Part shown: in pieces, positions 11,623 to 22,973 of the stretch
How the letters are laid out: the number at the start of each line of letters is the position of its first letter
How positions within the stretch are numbered: the stretch's first letter is position 1
Notes under the pieces: generated by a model
The model's database searches: none
Told to the model about the DNA's origin: nothing
The model's input: only the letters and a program-made list of their open reading frames with translations
NCBI GenBank assembly: GCA_963789075.1
Contig: CAWBJQ010000013.1
Location: 310,001 to 374,000 of the forward strand
DNA from: DATATJ01 sp963789075
Lineage (GTDB): Bacteria; Acidobacteriota; Vicinamibacteria; Vicinamibacterales; CAVVIG01
Reading direction: 5' to 3'
DNA length: 64,000 nucleotides
Made by a program: the position numbers and the translations under genes

Positions 11623-13009
11623 TGAGCGAACGGCCATTCCGACGCCCTGGTGTTCTTCGGCGCGACCGGCGATCTCGCGTACAAGAAGATTTTTCCGGCG
11701 CTGCAGGCGATGGTGAAGCGCGGCCACCTCGACGTGCCGGTCATCGGCGTCGCGAAAGCCGGCTGGGGCATCGACCAGCTCCGCGCCCGCGCGCGCGACA
11801 GCGTCGACGCAGCACGGCGGGCTCGATGCGGCGGCGTTCGAGACGCTGTGCGGTCTGCTGCGCTATGTCGACGGCGACTATCAGGATCCCGCGACGTTCG
11901 AAGCGATTCGCCAACAACTCGGTAGCGCCCAGCGCCCGGCGTACTACCTCGCCATTCCACCCACGCTGTTTGGACTCGTCGTCGAGCAGCTGGGCCGCGT
12001 CGAACTGCATACGAACGGCGCTCGCGTCATCGTCGAAAAACCGTTCGGCCGCGACCTCGCGTCGGCGCAGGCCCTCAACCGCACGCTGTTCGGGCTGCTT
12101 CGACGAGGACGCGATCTTTCGCATCGACCATTACCTCGGCAAGCGGCCGGTGCACAACCTGCTGTTCTTCCGCTTTGCCAACACCTTTCTGGAGCCCTTC
12201 TGGAACCGAAACCACGTCGAGAGCGTGCAGATCACCATGGCTGAGGATTTCGGCGTCCAGGGCCGGGGCACGTTTTACGACCAGACCGGCACCGTTCGCG
12301 ACGTGGTCCAGAATCACCTGTTCCAGGTCCTGAGCCACATGGCCATGGAGCCTCCGGCCAGAACGAACAGCGAATCCATCCGGGACGAAACGGTGAAGGT
12401 CCTCAAGGCGATCCCGTCGCTCGACCCGAACGACCTCGTGCGCGGACAATTTCGCGGCTACCGCCTCGAGAAGGGCGTGGCGCCGGACTCGACGGTGGAG
12501 ACGTTTGTCGCCTTGCGGCTCGCGATCAATTCGTGGCGCTGGCAGGGCGTGCCCTTCTACATCCGGGCCGGCAAGCGCCTGCCCGGTGACGTGCACCGAG
12601 GTTGTTGTCCGGCTCCGCCAGCCGCCCACGATCTTTCCACGTTTCGATCTCGCGCCGAATTACTGCCGGTTACGCATCAGCCCCGACATCACATTCGCCA
12701 TCGCGTGGAATGTCATCGCGCCCGGTGAGGAGACGCGCAGCGAAACCGCGGAGATGGTGGGGACCCAGCTTCCGCGCGCCGACGAGATGGACGCGTACGA
12801 GCGAGTCCTCGGCGATGCCATGCAGGGCGACCCGACGCTGTTCGCGCGTGAGGATTACGTCGAAGAGGCGTGGCGAATCGTCGATCCGGTGCTGAAGGAC
12901 GGCACGCCGCTCTACGAATATGAACCAGCCACGTGGGGACCCAAAGAGGTTGACGCGCAGAGTCTCGCCCCCCGGCGGCTGGCAGAACCCGACGGTGAAG
13001 CTGCCATGA
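11619..13009 (+). CDS. zwf: Glucose-6-phosphate dehydrogenase (frame broken)
   Basis: First oxidative step of the pentose-phosphate pathway. Tandem ATG codons at 11619/11622 overlap the gnd stop. Motifs: nucleotide-binding FFGATGDLAYKKIFPAL, VIVEKPFGRDLASA, the substrate/catalytic motif FRIDHYLGKRPVHNLLFFR, WNRNHVESVQITMAED, DQTGTVRDVVQNHLFQVL and FYIRAGKRLP. About 460 residues. Five breaks, all readable as synonymous pairs: 11636/11637 (cc[a/t]), 11805/11806 (gt[c/g]), 12094/12095 (gg[g/c]), 12584/12585 (cc[c/g]) and 12957/12958 (gc[g/c]). After the last, the protein ends PPGGWQNPTVKLP with TGA at 13007-13009. No 6-phosphogluconolactonase gene follows. Confidence 0.93.
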
Positions 13010-13021
13010 ACGCGTGCGCCG

Positions 13022-15085
13022 ATGACCGACACCGATCTCGACCAATTGTCGGTCAACACCATCCGCACGCTCTCGATCGACGCGGTGCAGCGCGCCAAAT
13101 CCGGGCACCCCGGCACGCCGATGGCGCTCGCGCCGCTGGTCTACACGATCTGGAACCGCGTGATGCGCTTCGATCCGCAGGATCCGATCTGGCCCAATCG
13201 CGATCGGTTCGTGCTCTCCAACGGTCACGCGTCGATGCTGCTCTGGTCCGTGCTGCACCTGACGGGGACGCAGGCGGTGAATGCCGACTACGAGCGGTTG
13301 GGACAGCCATCGGTGACGCTCGACGACATCCGCCGCTTTCGCCAGCTCGACAGCAAGGCGCCGGGCCATCCCGAGTATCACTGGGTGTCGGGCGTCGAGA
13401 CCACGACCGGCCCGCTCGGCCAGGGCGTCGCGACGAGCGTCGGCATGGCCATCGCGCAGAAGTGGCTCGCCGAGCCGTTACAACCGGCCGGGCTTCGCGA
13501 TCTTCGACTACAACATCTACGCCGTGTGCGGAGACGGCTGCCTGATGGAGGGCGTGACGGCCGGAAGCGGCCTCGCTGGCCGGCCATCTGGGTCTCGACA
13601 ACCTCTGCTGGATCTACGACAACAACCACATCACGATCGAAGGGCAGACGAGCATCGCCTTCACGGAGGACGTCGCCGGCGCGATTCCTGGCGTACGGGT
13701 GGAACGTCCTGCGCGTCGGCGACGCCAACGATCTCGATCGCATCGAGCACGCCCTCGGCGTCTTCCGGGAGACGAAGGGCCGTCCGACCTTCATCATTCT
13801 CGACAGCCACATCGGCTACGGCTCGCCGCACAAGCAGGACACGGCCGCCGCCCACGGCGAGCCGCTCGGCGACGAGGAAGTCCGTCTCACCAAGCGCAGC
13901 TACGGATGGCCGGAGGACGCGCAGTTTCTGGTGCCCGACGGCGTCCGCGAGCACTTCGCCGCCGGCATCGGCGCGCGCGGCGCTGCGGCACGCACCACGC
14001 TGGACGAGCTCTTCGCTGTCGTACCGGGCCGCGTACCCCGAGCTCGCGGGCGAGATCGATCAGATGCAGCGGCGCGAGCTGCCAGCCGGATGGGATCGCA
14101 ACCTTCCGGTCTTTCCCGCCGATCGCGAAGGGCATCGCGGGCCGCGACGCCTCGGGCAAAGTGCTGAACGTGCTCGCGCAGAACATCCCGTGGTTCCTCG
14201 GCGGCTCGGCGGATCTCGGACCGTCGAACAAGACGACGCTGACGTACGAGGGCGCGGGAAACTTTCAGGCCGGTAACCCGGGCGGCAAGAACCTGCACTT
14301 CGGCATCCGCGAGCATGCGATGGCGGCGATCGTGAACGGGCTCTCGCTGTCGAAGCTCCGGGCGTTCGGCGCGACGTTCTTCATCTTCAGCGACTACGCG
14401 CGGCCCGCCATCCGGCTGTCGGCACTGATGGAGCTGCCGACCATCTTCGTGTTCACGCACGACGCCATGGGCGACGGCGAGGACGGCCCGACGCACCAGC
14501 CCGTGGAACATCTGGCGTCGCTGCGCGCCATTCCCGGGCTGATCACGCTGCGGCCCGGCGATGCCAACGAAGTCGTCGAGGCGTACCGCTACATCATGCA
14601 ACTGCGCCACCAGCCGGCGGTGCTCGTTCTGTCGCGACAGCCGTTGCCGACTCTGGATCGGCGCACGTACGCGTCCGCCGCGGGTGTGGCGCGCGGCGCC
14701 TACGTGCTCGCTGACGCCCGCGGGCGGCAATCCCGAGGTGATCCTCATCGCTTCGGGCAGCGAAGCTCAGTCTCGCCGTGCGAGGCGCACGAACACGCTG
14801 CTCGCCGAGGGCATCCGCTCGCGCGTGGTGTCGATGCCGTCCTGGGACATCTTCGACCACCAGACGCAGGAATACCGGGACAGCGTGCTGCCGCCCGCGG
14901 TGAAGGCGCGCGTCGCGGTCGAGCAAGCCTCGACGTTCGGATGGGAACGATACGTCGGCAGTTCCGGCGAGATCATCGGCATGAAGACCTTCGGGGCCTC
15001 GGCGCCGCTTGAAGGAGCTTCAACAGAAGTTCGGTTTCGAACCCGAACGGGTCGCCGCTGCTGCCAGGGAGCTGCTGGGCAAGCA

Positions 15086-15089
<4 letters not shown>
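13022..15089 (+). CDS. tkt: Transketolase (frame broken about ten times)
   Basis: TPP-dependent ketol transfer in the non-oxidative pentose-phosphate branch. Motifs in order: AKSGHPGTPMALAPL, LSNGHASMLLWSVLHL, SGVETTTGPLGQGVATSVGM, the TPP/metal motif CGDGCLMEGV, DSHIGYGSPHKQDTAAAHG, GKNLHFGIREHAMAAIVNG, DGEDGPTHQPVEHLASLRA and SMPSWDIFDHQTQEYRDSV. Length about 689 residues. Break sites include 13474/13475, 13562/13563, 13677/13678, 14017/14018, 14123/14124, 14712/14713, three within 30 bases at 14767-14794 (net in frame), and 15010/15011 (ct[t/g]). Restored C-terminus: KELQQKFGF...LLGKQ, stop overlapping the glgX start (ATGA). Confidence 0.93.
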
Positions 15090-17198
<2,109 letters not shown>

Positions 17199-17445
17199 CG
17201 CGCACGCACGTGCCAATCAGCCGGCACAGTTGTGATCCCGTTGACACCTCGAGCCTGGCTCATCGACCTGCGCTGGTTGAGTGAAAGTGCGCACCCTCAC
17301 ACACACATGTCGGCCAGTGAGCAATGGAGCCAGCGGAACGCGAGCGCGGACGCGTCGCCCCAATAAGTCGGTGCCCCGCCGCGAGTAAGGCCAGTCGCGC
17401 CGTTCCATCGCAACCGGTACGCCGTTTGCCCTTGTTGGCAATGCG

Positions 17446-17769
17446 ATGGTTGGAGCAGACCCGCCGGATGTCTCGATTCAGGGCCAGGTCAACATCGACA
17501 CGTCTGGCGGGGTGCGCCTCACGATCGCCAAAGCGCTCAGCTCGATGCCGCCGAAGGTCACGGTCGATCTTTCGAAAGTGATCTACATGGATACCTCGGG
17601 CCTTGCCACGCTATTGGAGGCGAGCCGGATCGCGCGCCAACAGGGCACGCGGTTGGTCCTCGAGGGTCTGTACGGTCAACCTCGTGAGCTGCTCCACTTC
17701 AGCCAGATCGATCACCTGTTCGAATTCGCCGAACGCGAGCCGAACGGCCCGCCGGATCCACGCCGGTGA
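17446..17769 (+). CDS. STAS-domain protein (MlaB-like)
   Basis: A 107-residue STAS domain. The canonical segment is present: KVTVDLSKVIYMDTSGLATLLEA, with the conserved serine of the DTSG loop. In Mla lipid transporters the STAS protein MlaB binds the ATPase and activates the complex; anti-sigma antagonists have the same fold. Position decides in favour of an MlaB-like role: its TGA overlaps the GTG start of mlaE (GTGA), and mlaE, mlaF and mlaD follow without gaps. The start is taken as ATG 17446. A cross-talk with the PP2C phosphatases in this window is possible, since SpoIIE phosphatases act on phosphorylated STAS serines, but nothing here shows it. Confidence 0.8.
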   Translation: MVGADPPDVSIQGQVNIDTSGGVRLTIAKALSSMPPKVTVDLSKVIYMDTSGLATLLEASRIARQQGTRLVLEGLYGQPRELLHFSQIDHLFEFAEREPNGPPDPRR

Positions 17770-18566
17770 GCATTCTCGAACGCATCGGCGGCTGGACGAT
17801 CCACCGGTTGGCCGATGTGGGCGAATTGAGCATTCAGTTCTGGGCCGGCCTCCGCGCGTCGCCTCACGTACTGCCGGTCATCGGGAAGCGCGGGCGCTGG
17901 CGGGCAGCCATCCAGCAGATGTCCGCGATCGGCGTCGATGCGCTGCCGATGATCGCTATCGTGACCGGTTGCGCCGGTTTCATCTTCGCCATGCAAAGCG
18001 GCGCGGAGCTGAGACGGTTCGGCGCGATGCAGCTCGTCATCGACATCCTGGCGATCGGCTTCACGCGCGAGCTCGGCCCTCTGCTCACCGCCATCGTCGT
18101 CAGCGGCCGATCCGGCTCGGCGTTCTCGGCCGAGATCGGCACGATGGTCGTGACGAGCGAGATCGACGCGCTGCGGACCATGGCGCTCGATCCGATCGAG
18201 ATCGTGCTTGCGCCGAAGTTCGTCGCCGCGATGATCGTGGTCCCGTGCCTGACGATCATGAGCAGCGTCTTCGGCATCTCGGCCGGCGCCGTGTTCATGT
18301 ATCTGACCATGAACATGACCTTGCCGATGTACGCGCGGTACGTCGCGAACGCGATCGTCCTGCGCGATGTGTTCACAGGCCTGATCAAGAGCGTCGCCTT
18401 CGCGGTGATCATCGTCGAGGTCGGATGCTCGGAGGGTTTCAAGGTGCAGGGAGGGCCCGATGCGGTCGGGCGCTCGACGACGTCGGCGGTGGTGAAGTCC
18501 ACGTTCCTGGTGATTCTCGCCGATCTGTTGTTCACGGCCATCTTCTACATGATCCAGGCGGTGTAG
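17766..18566 (+). CDS. mlaE: MlaE-type ABC permease (lipid transport)
   Basis: A 266-residue inner-membrane permease of the MlaE/YrbE family, with an N-terminal amphipathic part and about five hydrophobic segments. Family landmarks: IVTGCAGFIFAMQSGAELRRFG, GFTRELGPLLTAIVVSGRSG, the EIGTMVVTSEIDALRTMA coupling segment and VEVGCSEGFKVQGGPDAVGR. GTG start overlaps the STAS stop; the next gene begins three bases after its TAG. It should form the membrane part of an MCE transporter moving phospholipids between inner and outer membrane. Frame intact. Confidence 0.92.
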   Translation: MSILERIGGWTIHRLADVGELSIQFWAGLRASPHVLPVIGKRGRWRAAIQQMSAIGVDALPMIAIVTGCAGFIFAMQSGAELRRFGAMQLVIDILAIGFTRELGPLLTAIVVSGRSGSAFSAEIGTMVVTSEIDALRTMALDPIEIVLAPKFVAAMIVVPCLTIMSSVFGISAGAVFMYLTMNMTLPMYARYVANAIVLRDVFTGLIKSVAFAVIIVEVGCSEGFKVQGGPDAVGRSTTSAVVKSTFLVILADLLFTAIFYMIQAV

Positions 18567-18568
18567 CG

Positions 18569-19381
18569 GTGGAGCAGCCGATCATCTCCGTCCGCGACCT
18601 GACGGTCCGCTTCGGCGACCAGCTCGTGCTCGACCACGTCAACCTCGACGTCGCACGCGGTGAAGTGATGGTGCTGCTCGGTGGCAGCGGCTCCGGCAAG
18701 ACGACGATGCTCCGGCACATCATCGGGCTCGAGCGGCCGCACGAGGGCACGGTCCTGGTGCAAGGCGTCGATATCAACCGCTGCTCTGCGAGCGAGCTCA
18801 AAGCCGTTCGACGGAAGATGGGCGTCGCATTCCAGGAGTCGGCGCTTTTCAACTCGCTCTCGATCGAGGAGAACGTCGCGCTGCCGCTGCGCGAATTGAC
18901 GACGCTGGCGGATCCGGTGATCGAGATCATGATTTACCTGAAGCTCGCGTCGGTGGGCCTGGGCGAGGTGGAAAAGCTCCTACCGCAGGCGTTGTCGGGC
19001 GGCATGAAGAAGCGCGCGGCCGTCGCGCGAGCCACCGCGCTCGATCCCGATATCCTGGTGTTCGACGAGCCGTCGGCCGGCCTCGACCCGATTGTCGCGG
19101 CGGAACTGGACGAGCTGATGCTGCTGCTGAAACGCATGTTCCACATGACGCTGCTCGTGGTCACGCACGAGTTGGCGAGCGCGTTCCGCATTGCCGACCG
19201 GATTGCCATGCTTCACGAAGGCTCACTGATCGCCGTGGACGACAAGGACGCGTTCCGCGCCAGCACCCATCCGCGCGTCCGCCAGTTTCTCGATCGCGTT
19301 CCGGACCGCATCGGCGAAGGCGCGGCGTTTCAGCGGCACCTCCGCCAACTGGCCGGCCTGACTAGGGTGCAGGGATCATGA
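18569..19381 (+). CDS. mlaF: MlaF-type ABC ATPase (lipid transport)
   Basis: A 270-residue ATPase with Walker A GGSGSGKTTMLRHI, Q-loop FQESALFNSLS, signature LSGGMKKRAAVARA (the GGMKKR form typical of MlaF), Walker B ILVFDEPSAGLDP and H-loop VVTHELASA. GTG at 18569 follows the mlaE stop by two bases; its own TGA overlaps the mlaD ATG (ATGA), indicating translational coupling. Energises the MlaE permease. Confidence 0.93.
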   Translation: MEQPIISVRDLTVRFGDQLVLDHVNLDVARGEVMVLLGGSGSGKTTMLRHIIGLERPHEGTVLVQGVDINRCSASELKAVRRKMGVAFQESALFNSLSIEENVALPLRELTTLADPVIEIMIYLKLASVGLGEVEKLLPQALSGGMKKRAAVARATALDPDILVFDEPSAGLDPIVAAELDELMLLLKRMFHMTLLVVTHELASAFRIADRIAMLHEGSLIAVDDKDAFRASTHPRVRQFLDRVPDRIGEGAAFQRHLRQLAGLTRVQGS

Positions 19382-20310
19382 GCACCGAAGCCCGGGTCGG
19401 CGCCTTCGTGGTGATTTGCGTGGCCATCCTCTGCGTCGCGGTGTACAGCGTCGGCAACGTGACGCTCAGAGGCCCGCACCTGTCATATCGGACGTACCTG
19501 CGCTACGCCGGAGGGCTCACCCCGGGCACCTCCGTGCTGTTCGGTGGAATGGCCGTCGGCAAGGTGACCCTCGTCGCGCCGGACGCAACGGATCCCAGCA
19601 GGATAGAGATCGACGTCGATGTGCAGCCGGGAACGCCAGTGAACGCGAAGTCGGTGGCGAAGCTCGGAACGGTGAGCTTGATGGGAGGCTCGGTCATCTC
19701 GATCACCACGGGCACCAAGGACGCTCCACGGCTGGCGCCGGGTGCGGTGATCCCAGCCGAAGAGACGGTCAGCCTCGACGACACGCAGCGCAAGCTCGTC
19801 GCGATCGCCGATAACGCGCAAGTACTTCTGACATCGGTGCAGACCCACATCGATGACATCACGGGTGACGCCCGGCGTCTGCTGTCGAACCTGAACGACG
19901 TCACGGGCACTACGAATCAGCGACACTTTGAGGCCATTCTGGCGAATGCGGATTCGACCGTCGCGCGCATGTCGCCGAAGGTGGATCAGATCAGCGACGA
20001 GGTGTTGAAGCTGACCAAGGACGCCGGCGCCACGCTCTCGAACGCGGACGGGACAATCACGTCGTTGCGCGAGCCGCTTCAAGCCGACCTCGGCGAGCTT
20101 CGGTCCGCGCTCGAACAGGCGCGCAACCTGATCGGCAGCCTGCAGACTGTGGTTCGAACCAACAGCGACAGCATCAACGAAGTGATCGAGAACATCCGCA
20201 AGGCCACGGACAACCTGAACGACGTGACGGGGTCGATCAAAGAGCGGCCGTGGAGCCTGATCCGGATCAAGCAGCCAAAGGACAGGCAAGTTCCGCCGAA
20301 GGAGCAGTAA
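19378..20310 (+). CDS. mlaD: MCE-domain substrate-binding protein (MlaD-like)
   Basis: A 310-residue protein with a single N-terminal membrane anchor (VGAFVVICVAILCVAVYSVG) followed by one MCE domain (YAGGLTPGTSVLFGGMAVGKV; VSLMGGSVISITTG) at about residues 35-125. The long C-terminal part, roughly residues 130-300, is helical and polar with repeated asparagine/threonine stretches, as in MCE proteins that form a periplasmic tube or needle. It is longer than E. coli MlaD (about 180 residues), closer to the single-MCE proteins of acidobacteria. Forms a hexameric ring on the MlaEF complex. Confidence 0.88.
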   Translation: MSTEARVGAFVVICVAILCVAVYSVGNVTLRGPHLSYRTYLRYAGGLTPGTSVLFGGMAVGKVTLVAPDATDPSRIEIDVDVQPGTPVNAKSVAKLGTVSLMGGSVISITTGTKDAPRLAPGAVIPAEETVSLDDTQRKLVAIADNAQVLLTSVQTHIDDITGDARRLLSNLNDVTGTTNQRHFEAILANADSTVARMSPKVDQISDEVLKLTKDAGATLSNADGTITSLREPLQADLGELRSALEQARNLIGSLQTVVRTNSDSINEVIENIRKATDNLNDVTGSIKERPWSLIRIKQPKDRQVPPKEQ

Positions 20311-20332
20311 GTTCCGCAGGAGCGAGGACCCG

Positions 20333-20938
20333 ATGACCGCGAAACCTCTCTTGACCGCGACCGCCTGCGCTGCGGCGCTGCTGATGGCCGCCTGCGGCTC
20401 GGCGCGGTTTCCGAAGTACTACGCGTTGAACGTCTCGCCGCAACCGAAGCTGGCTGCGAGCGAGGGGCGCCGGACTGTGGCGGTTGCCGTCCGGCGGTTC
20501 GACACGGCCGACTACATTCGCCAGGGACGGATCGTCTATAGAGAGACGCCGGAACAGGTCGGCTTCTACGACTACCACCGGTGGGCGGCCGATCCCGGCA
20601 CGACGGTGACCACCGCGATGATCGATGCGCTCCGTTCCGCACGGCTGTTTGCGGCGGTCGTACCGTACGATGGCCAGGATCGGCAGGAATGGGTGCTGCG
20701 CGGCCGCCTGGCGCGGCTCGACGAGATCGACTACGACGGCGGCGTTCGCGTGGAAACGAAACTCGTCGCCGAGCTCGTCAAGCAGCAAACCGGCGAGATG
20801 CTGTGGACCGGTGAGGCGTCCGAGACTGCCAACATCGAAACACGCACGGTGGACTCGGTGGTCGGCGCGATGAGCCATGCCGTTGCGACGAGCATCGATC
20901 GCCTCATTGCAAGCATGGACCAGCAAGTGCCGTTCTAG
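20333..20938 (+). CDS. ABC-type transport auxiliary lipoprotein (PqiC/YmbA-like)
   Basis: A 201-residue lipoprotein: signal peptide with lipobox LLMAAC near residue 20, then YYALNV, VAVRRFDTADYIRQGRIVYRE and a C-terminal domain with RLARLDEIDYDGG. This matches the ABC_trans_aux/PqiC family, an outer-membrane partner of MCE transporters. It follows mlaD by 22 bases and ends the operon. No MlaC-type soluble shuttle is present, so this lipoprotein probably serves as the outer-membrane docking point for the MCE tube. Its stop is 80 bases from the convergent poxB stop. Confidence 0.85.
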   Translation: MTAKPLLTATACAAALLMAACGSARFPKYYALNVSPQPKLAASEGRRTVAVAVRRFDTADYIRQGRIVYRETPEQVGFYDYHRWAADPGTTVTTAMIDALRSARLFAAVVPYDGQDRQEWVLRGRLARLDEIDYDGGVRVETKLVAELVKQQTGEMLWTGEASETANIETRTVDSVVGAMSHAVATSIDRLIASMDQQVPF

Positions 20939-21018
20939 CCATGCTGAAAAAAGCGAATTGAGTCCTTCAGCCACGGTCGGCTCGCATGGAATATCCCGTT
21001 GCCGTGTGCATGCGAAGG

Positions 21019-22744
21019 TCAGCGTGGGAACAAGTTGGTTGTGGCCAGATCGATCACCTCGTCTCCTCTGCCACTCAGCACCGCTCGCACCATGTACAGA
21101 CTGAATCCCAACGCCTGCTCCACGGTGATTGTCGGAGGCATCGCAAGCTCCTGGCGGTTGACCTTGACGTCCACGAGACAGGGGCCATCGTGGCCAAGGG
21201 CCTCTTGCAACGCCGGTCGGAGATCTTCCGGCGCTTCCACGCGAATGCCTCTTATGTCGGCAGACTCCGCGAGCTTGGCGAAGTTGGGATTCAACAAGTC
21301 CGTGCCGTAGGAGAGCCATCCGGCGGCCTTCATTTCCAGTTCCACGAATCCCAGCGAGCCATTGTTGAAGACGACCACCTTGACCGGCAGCTTGAGCTGC
21401 CGCAACGTCAACAGGTCGCCCAGCAACATCGCAATGCCTCCGTCGCCCGAGAGGGTGACAACTTGACGGCCCGGCATCGCCGCCTGTGCGCCGATGGCTT
21501 GAGGGAGAGCGTTGGCCATCGAGCCATGAATGAACGAACCGAGCAGCCGTCGTTTGCCGTTCATGCTGCAGATAACGGGACGCCCAGATCGTCGGTGTGC
21601 CGACATCGCAGGCGAAGATGGCGCTCTCAGACGCCAGCTCATCCAGCATCTTTGCCACGAATTGCGGATGAATCGGAGTGGCCCGGCTGCCTACTGCGAG
21701 CTCGTCCAGTCCCTTGCGAGTATGGCATAGTGCTCGCAGGCAGACGTCGAGATAGTGTCGATCCGACTTTTCGTCGAGCAACGGGAAGGAGCGCTTGCAG
21801 CGTCTCTTTGACGGTGCCCACCATTCCCAGGTCCACTCGGGTGCGACGGCCAATCTGTTCGCCGCGCACGTCGACTTGGATGATCTTCGCGTCGGTCGGA
21901 TAGAACTGCTGGTAGGAAAATCGCTGCCGAGCACCAGCAACGCCTCACAGTTCATCATGGCGTGATAACCGGAGGCGAACCCGAGAAGTCCGGTCATTCC
22001 GACGTCGTAGGGATTGTCATACTCGATGAACTCCTTCCCACGCAACGCGTGGACGATCGGAGCCTTCAGCCGTCCCGCGACCCCCAGCAGCTCCGCGCGC
22101 GCTCCGGCGCAGCCCGCGCCGCCAAGAATGGTGACAGTCCGCGCGCCGTTCAGCACCTTCGCCGCTTTCTCCAAGGTTTCTGAGGAGGGCAGCGTCGCTG
22201 AGGCCGAATGGTCAAGGCCGAGAGAGAGTGGCTGCGAATTACAGGGCCGCAGTGCGATGTCACCGGGAATGATGACGACCGCCACGCCTTGCCTGGCGAT
22301 GGCCGTGCGCATGGCGATTCCAAGCACGCGCGGCATCTGTTCGGGTTGAGAGACCAATTCGCAGTAGTGGCTGCAATCCTTGAACAAGTGCTCAGGGTGA
22401 GTCTCTTGGAAATAACCGCTGCCGATTTCGGAACTGGGAATTTGCGCGGCGATCGCCAGTACGGGCACGCGGGTGCGATGACAGTCATAAAGTCCGTTGA
22501 TAAGGTGCAGATTCCCCGGACCACAACTGCCGGCGCACACGGCGAGTTGTCCGGTGATTTGGGCGTCGGCTCCTGCGGCGAAGGCCGCCGTTTCTTCATG
22601 CCGCACGTGCAGCCAGTCAATCCGTCTGCTCTTTCGCATGGCGTCCGTCAGACCGTTGAGCGAGTCGCCCACGACGCCGTAGACACGCCGGACTCCGGCC
22701 TCGATTAACGTCTCGACGAACACTTCACTAACGGTCTTGGCCAT
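21019..22744 (-). CDS. poxB: Pyruvate oxidase / quinone-dependent pyruvate dehydrogenase (frame broken)
   Basis: TPP- and FAD-dependent enzyme decarboxylating pyruvate to acetate and passing electrons to quinone. Start ATG 22744 with AGGAGAG upstream (MAKTVSEVFVETLIEAG). Motifs: GVVGDSLNGLTDAM, HVRHEETAAFAAGADAQ, CAGSCGPGNLHLINGLYDC, GSGYFQETHPEHLFKDCSHY, and the TPP motif GDGGIAMLLGDLLTLRQL with FNNGSLGFVELEM. About 575 residues, as expected. Three anomalies: a missing base near 21915 (before YQQFYPTDAKI), and extra bases at 21782/21783 (cc[c/g]) and 21568/21569 (ct[g/c]). Divergent from the phosphoesterase gene. Confidence 0.92.
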
Positions 22745-22799
22745 ATTTCTCTCCTGGGTCGATATCGGTCCGCCGGCCGGTTCGCTAGCCAGTTTTCGT

Positions 22800-22850
22800 T
22801 CGATGCGACGGCATGGGAGTGTGCATCGAAAGGACTGTGCCATGCATCGA
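22800..22850. promoter_or_regulatory. Inverted and direct repeats in a divergent promoter region
   Basis: In the 229-base gap between poxB and the phosphoesterase gene, tcgatgc (22800) and gcatcga (22823) form an inverted repeat with a 16-base spacer, and tgcatcga recurs at 22822 and 22843, 21 bases or two helical turns apart. This arrangement fits binding sites of a dimeric regulator. No regulator is assigned. Confidence 0.4.
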
Positions 22851-22973
22851 TGAATTCTGGCGAGCTTATGCTCGAGTTAACGATGACAATCCATGACGCG
22901 CCGATACACGAAATTGATGGAATGGATCAATGGCGTTCACGGTGGCGTCACGGACGCTCGATATTCTCGCCGG

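Noticed and set aside
20939..21018. A bidirectional terminator between the lipoprotein gene and poxB
   Set aside because: A gctgaa/ttcagc pair and an A-run are present, but the stem is only six bases with an 18-base loop; too weak to annotate.
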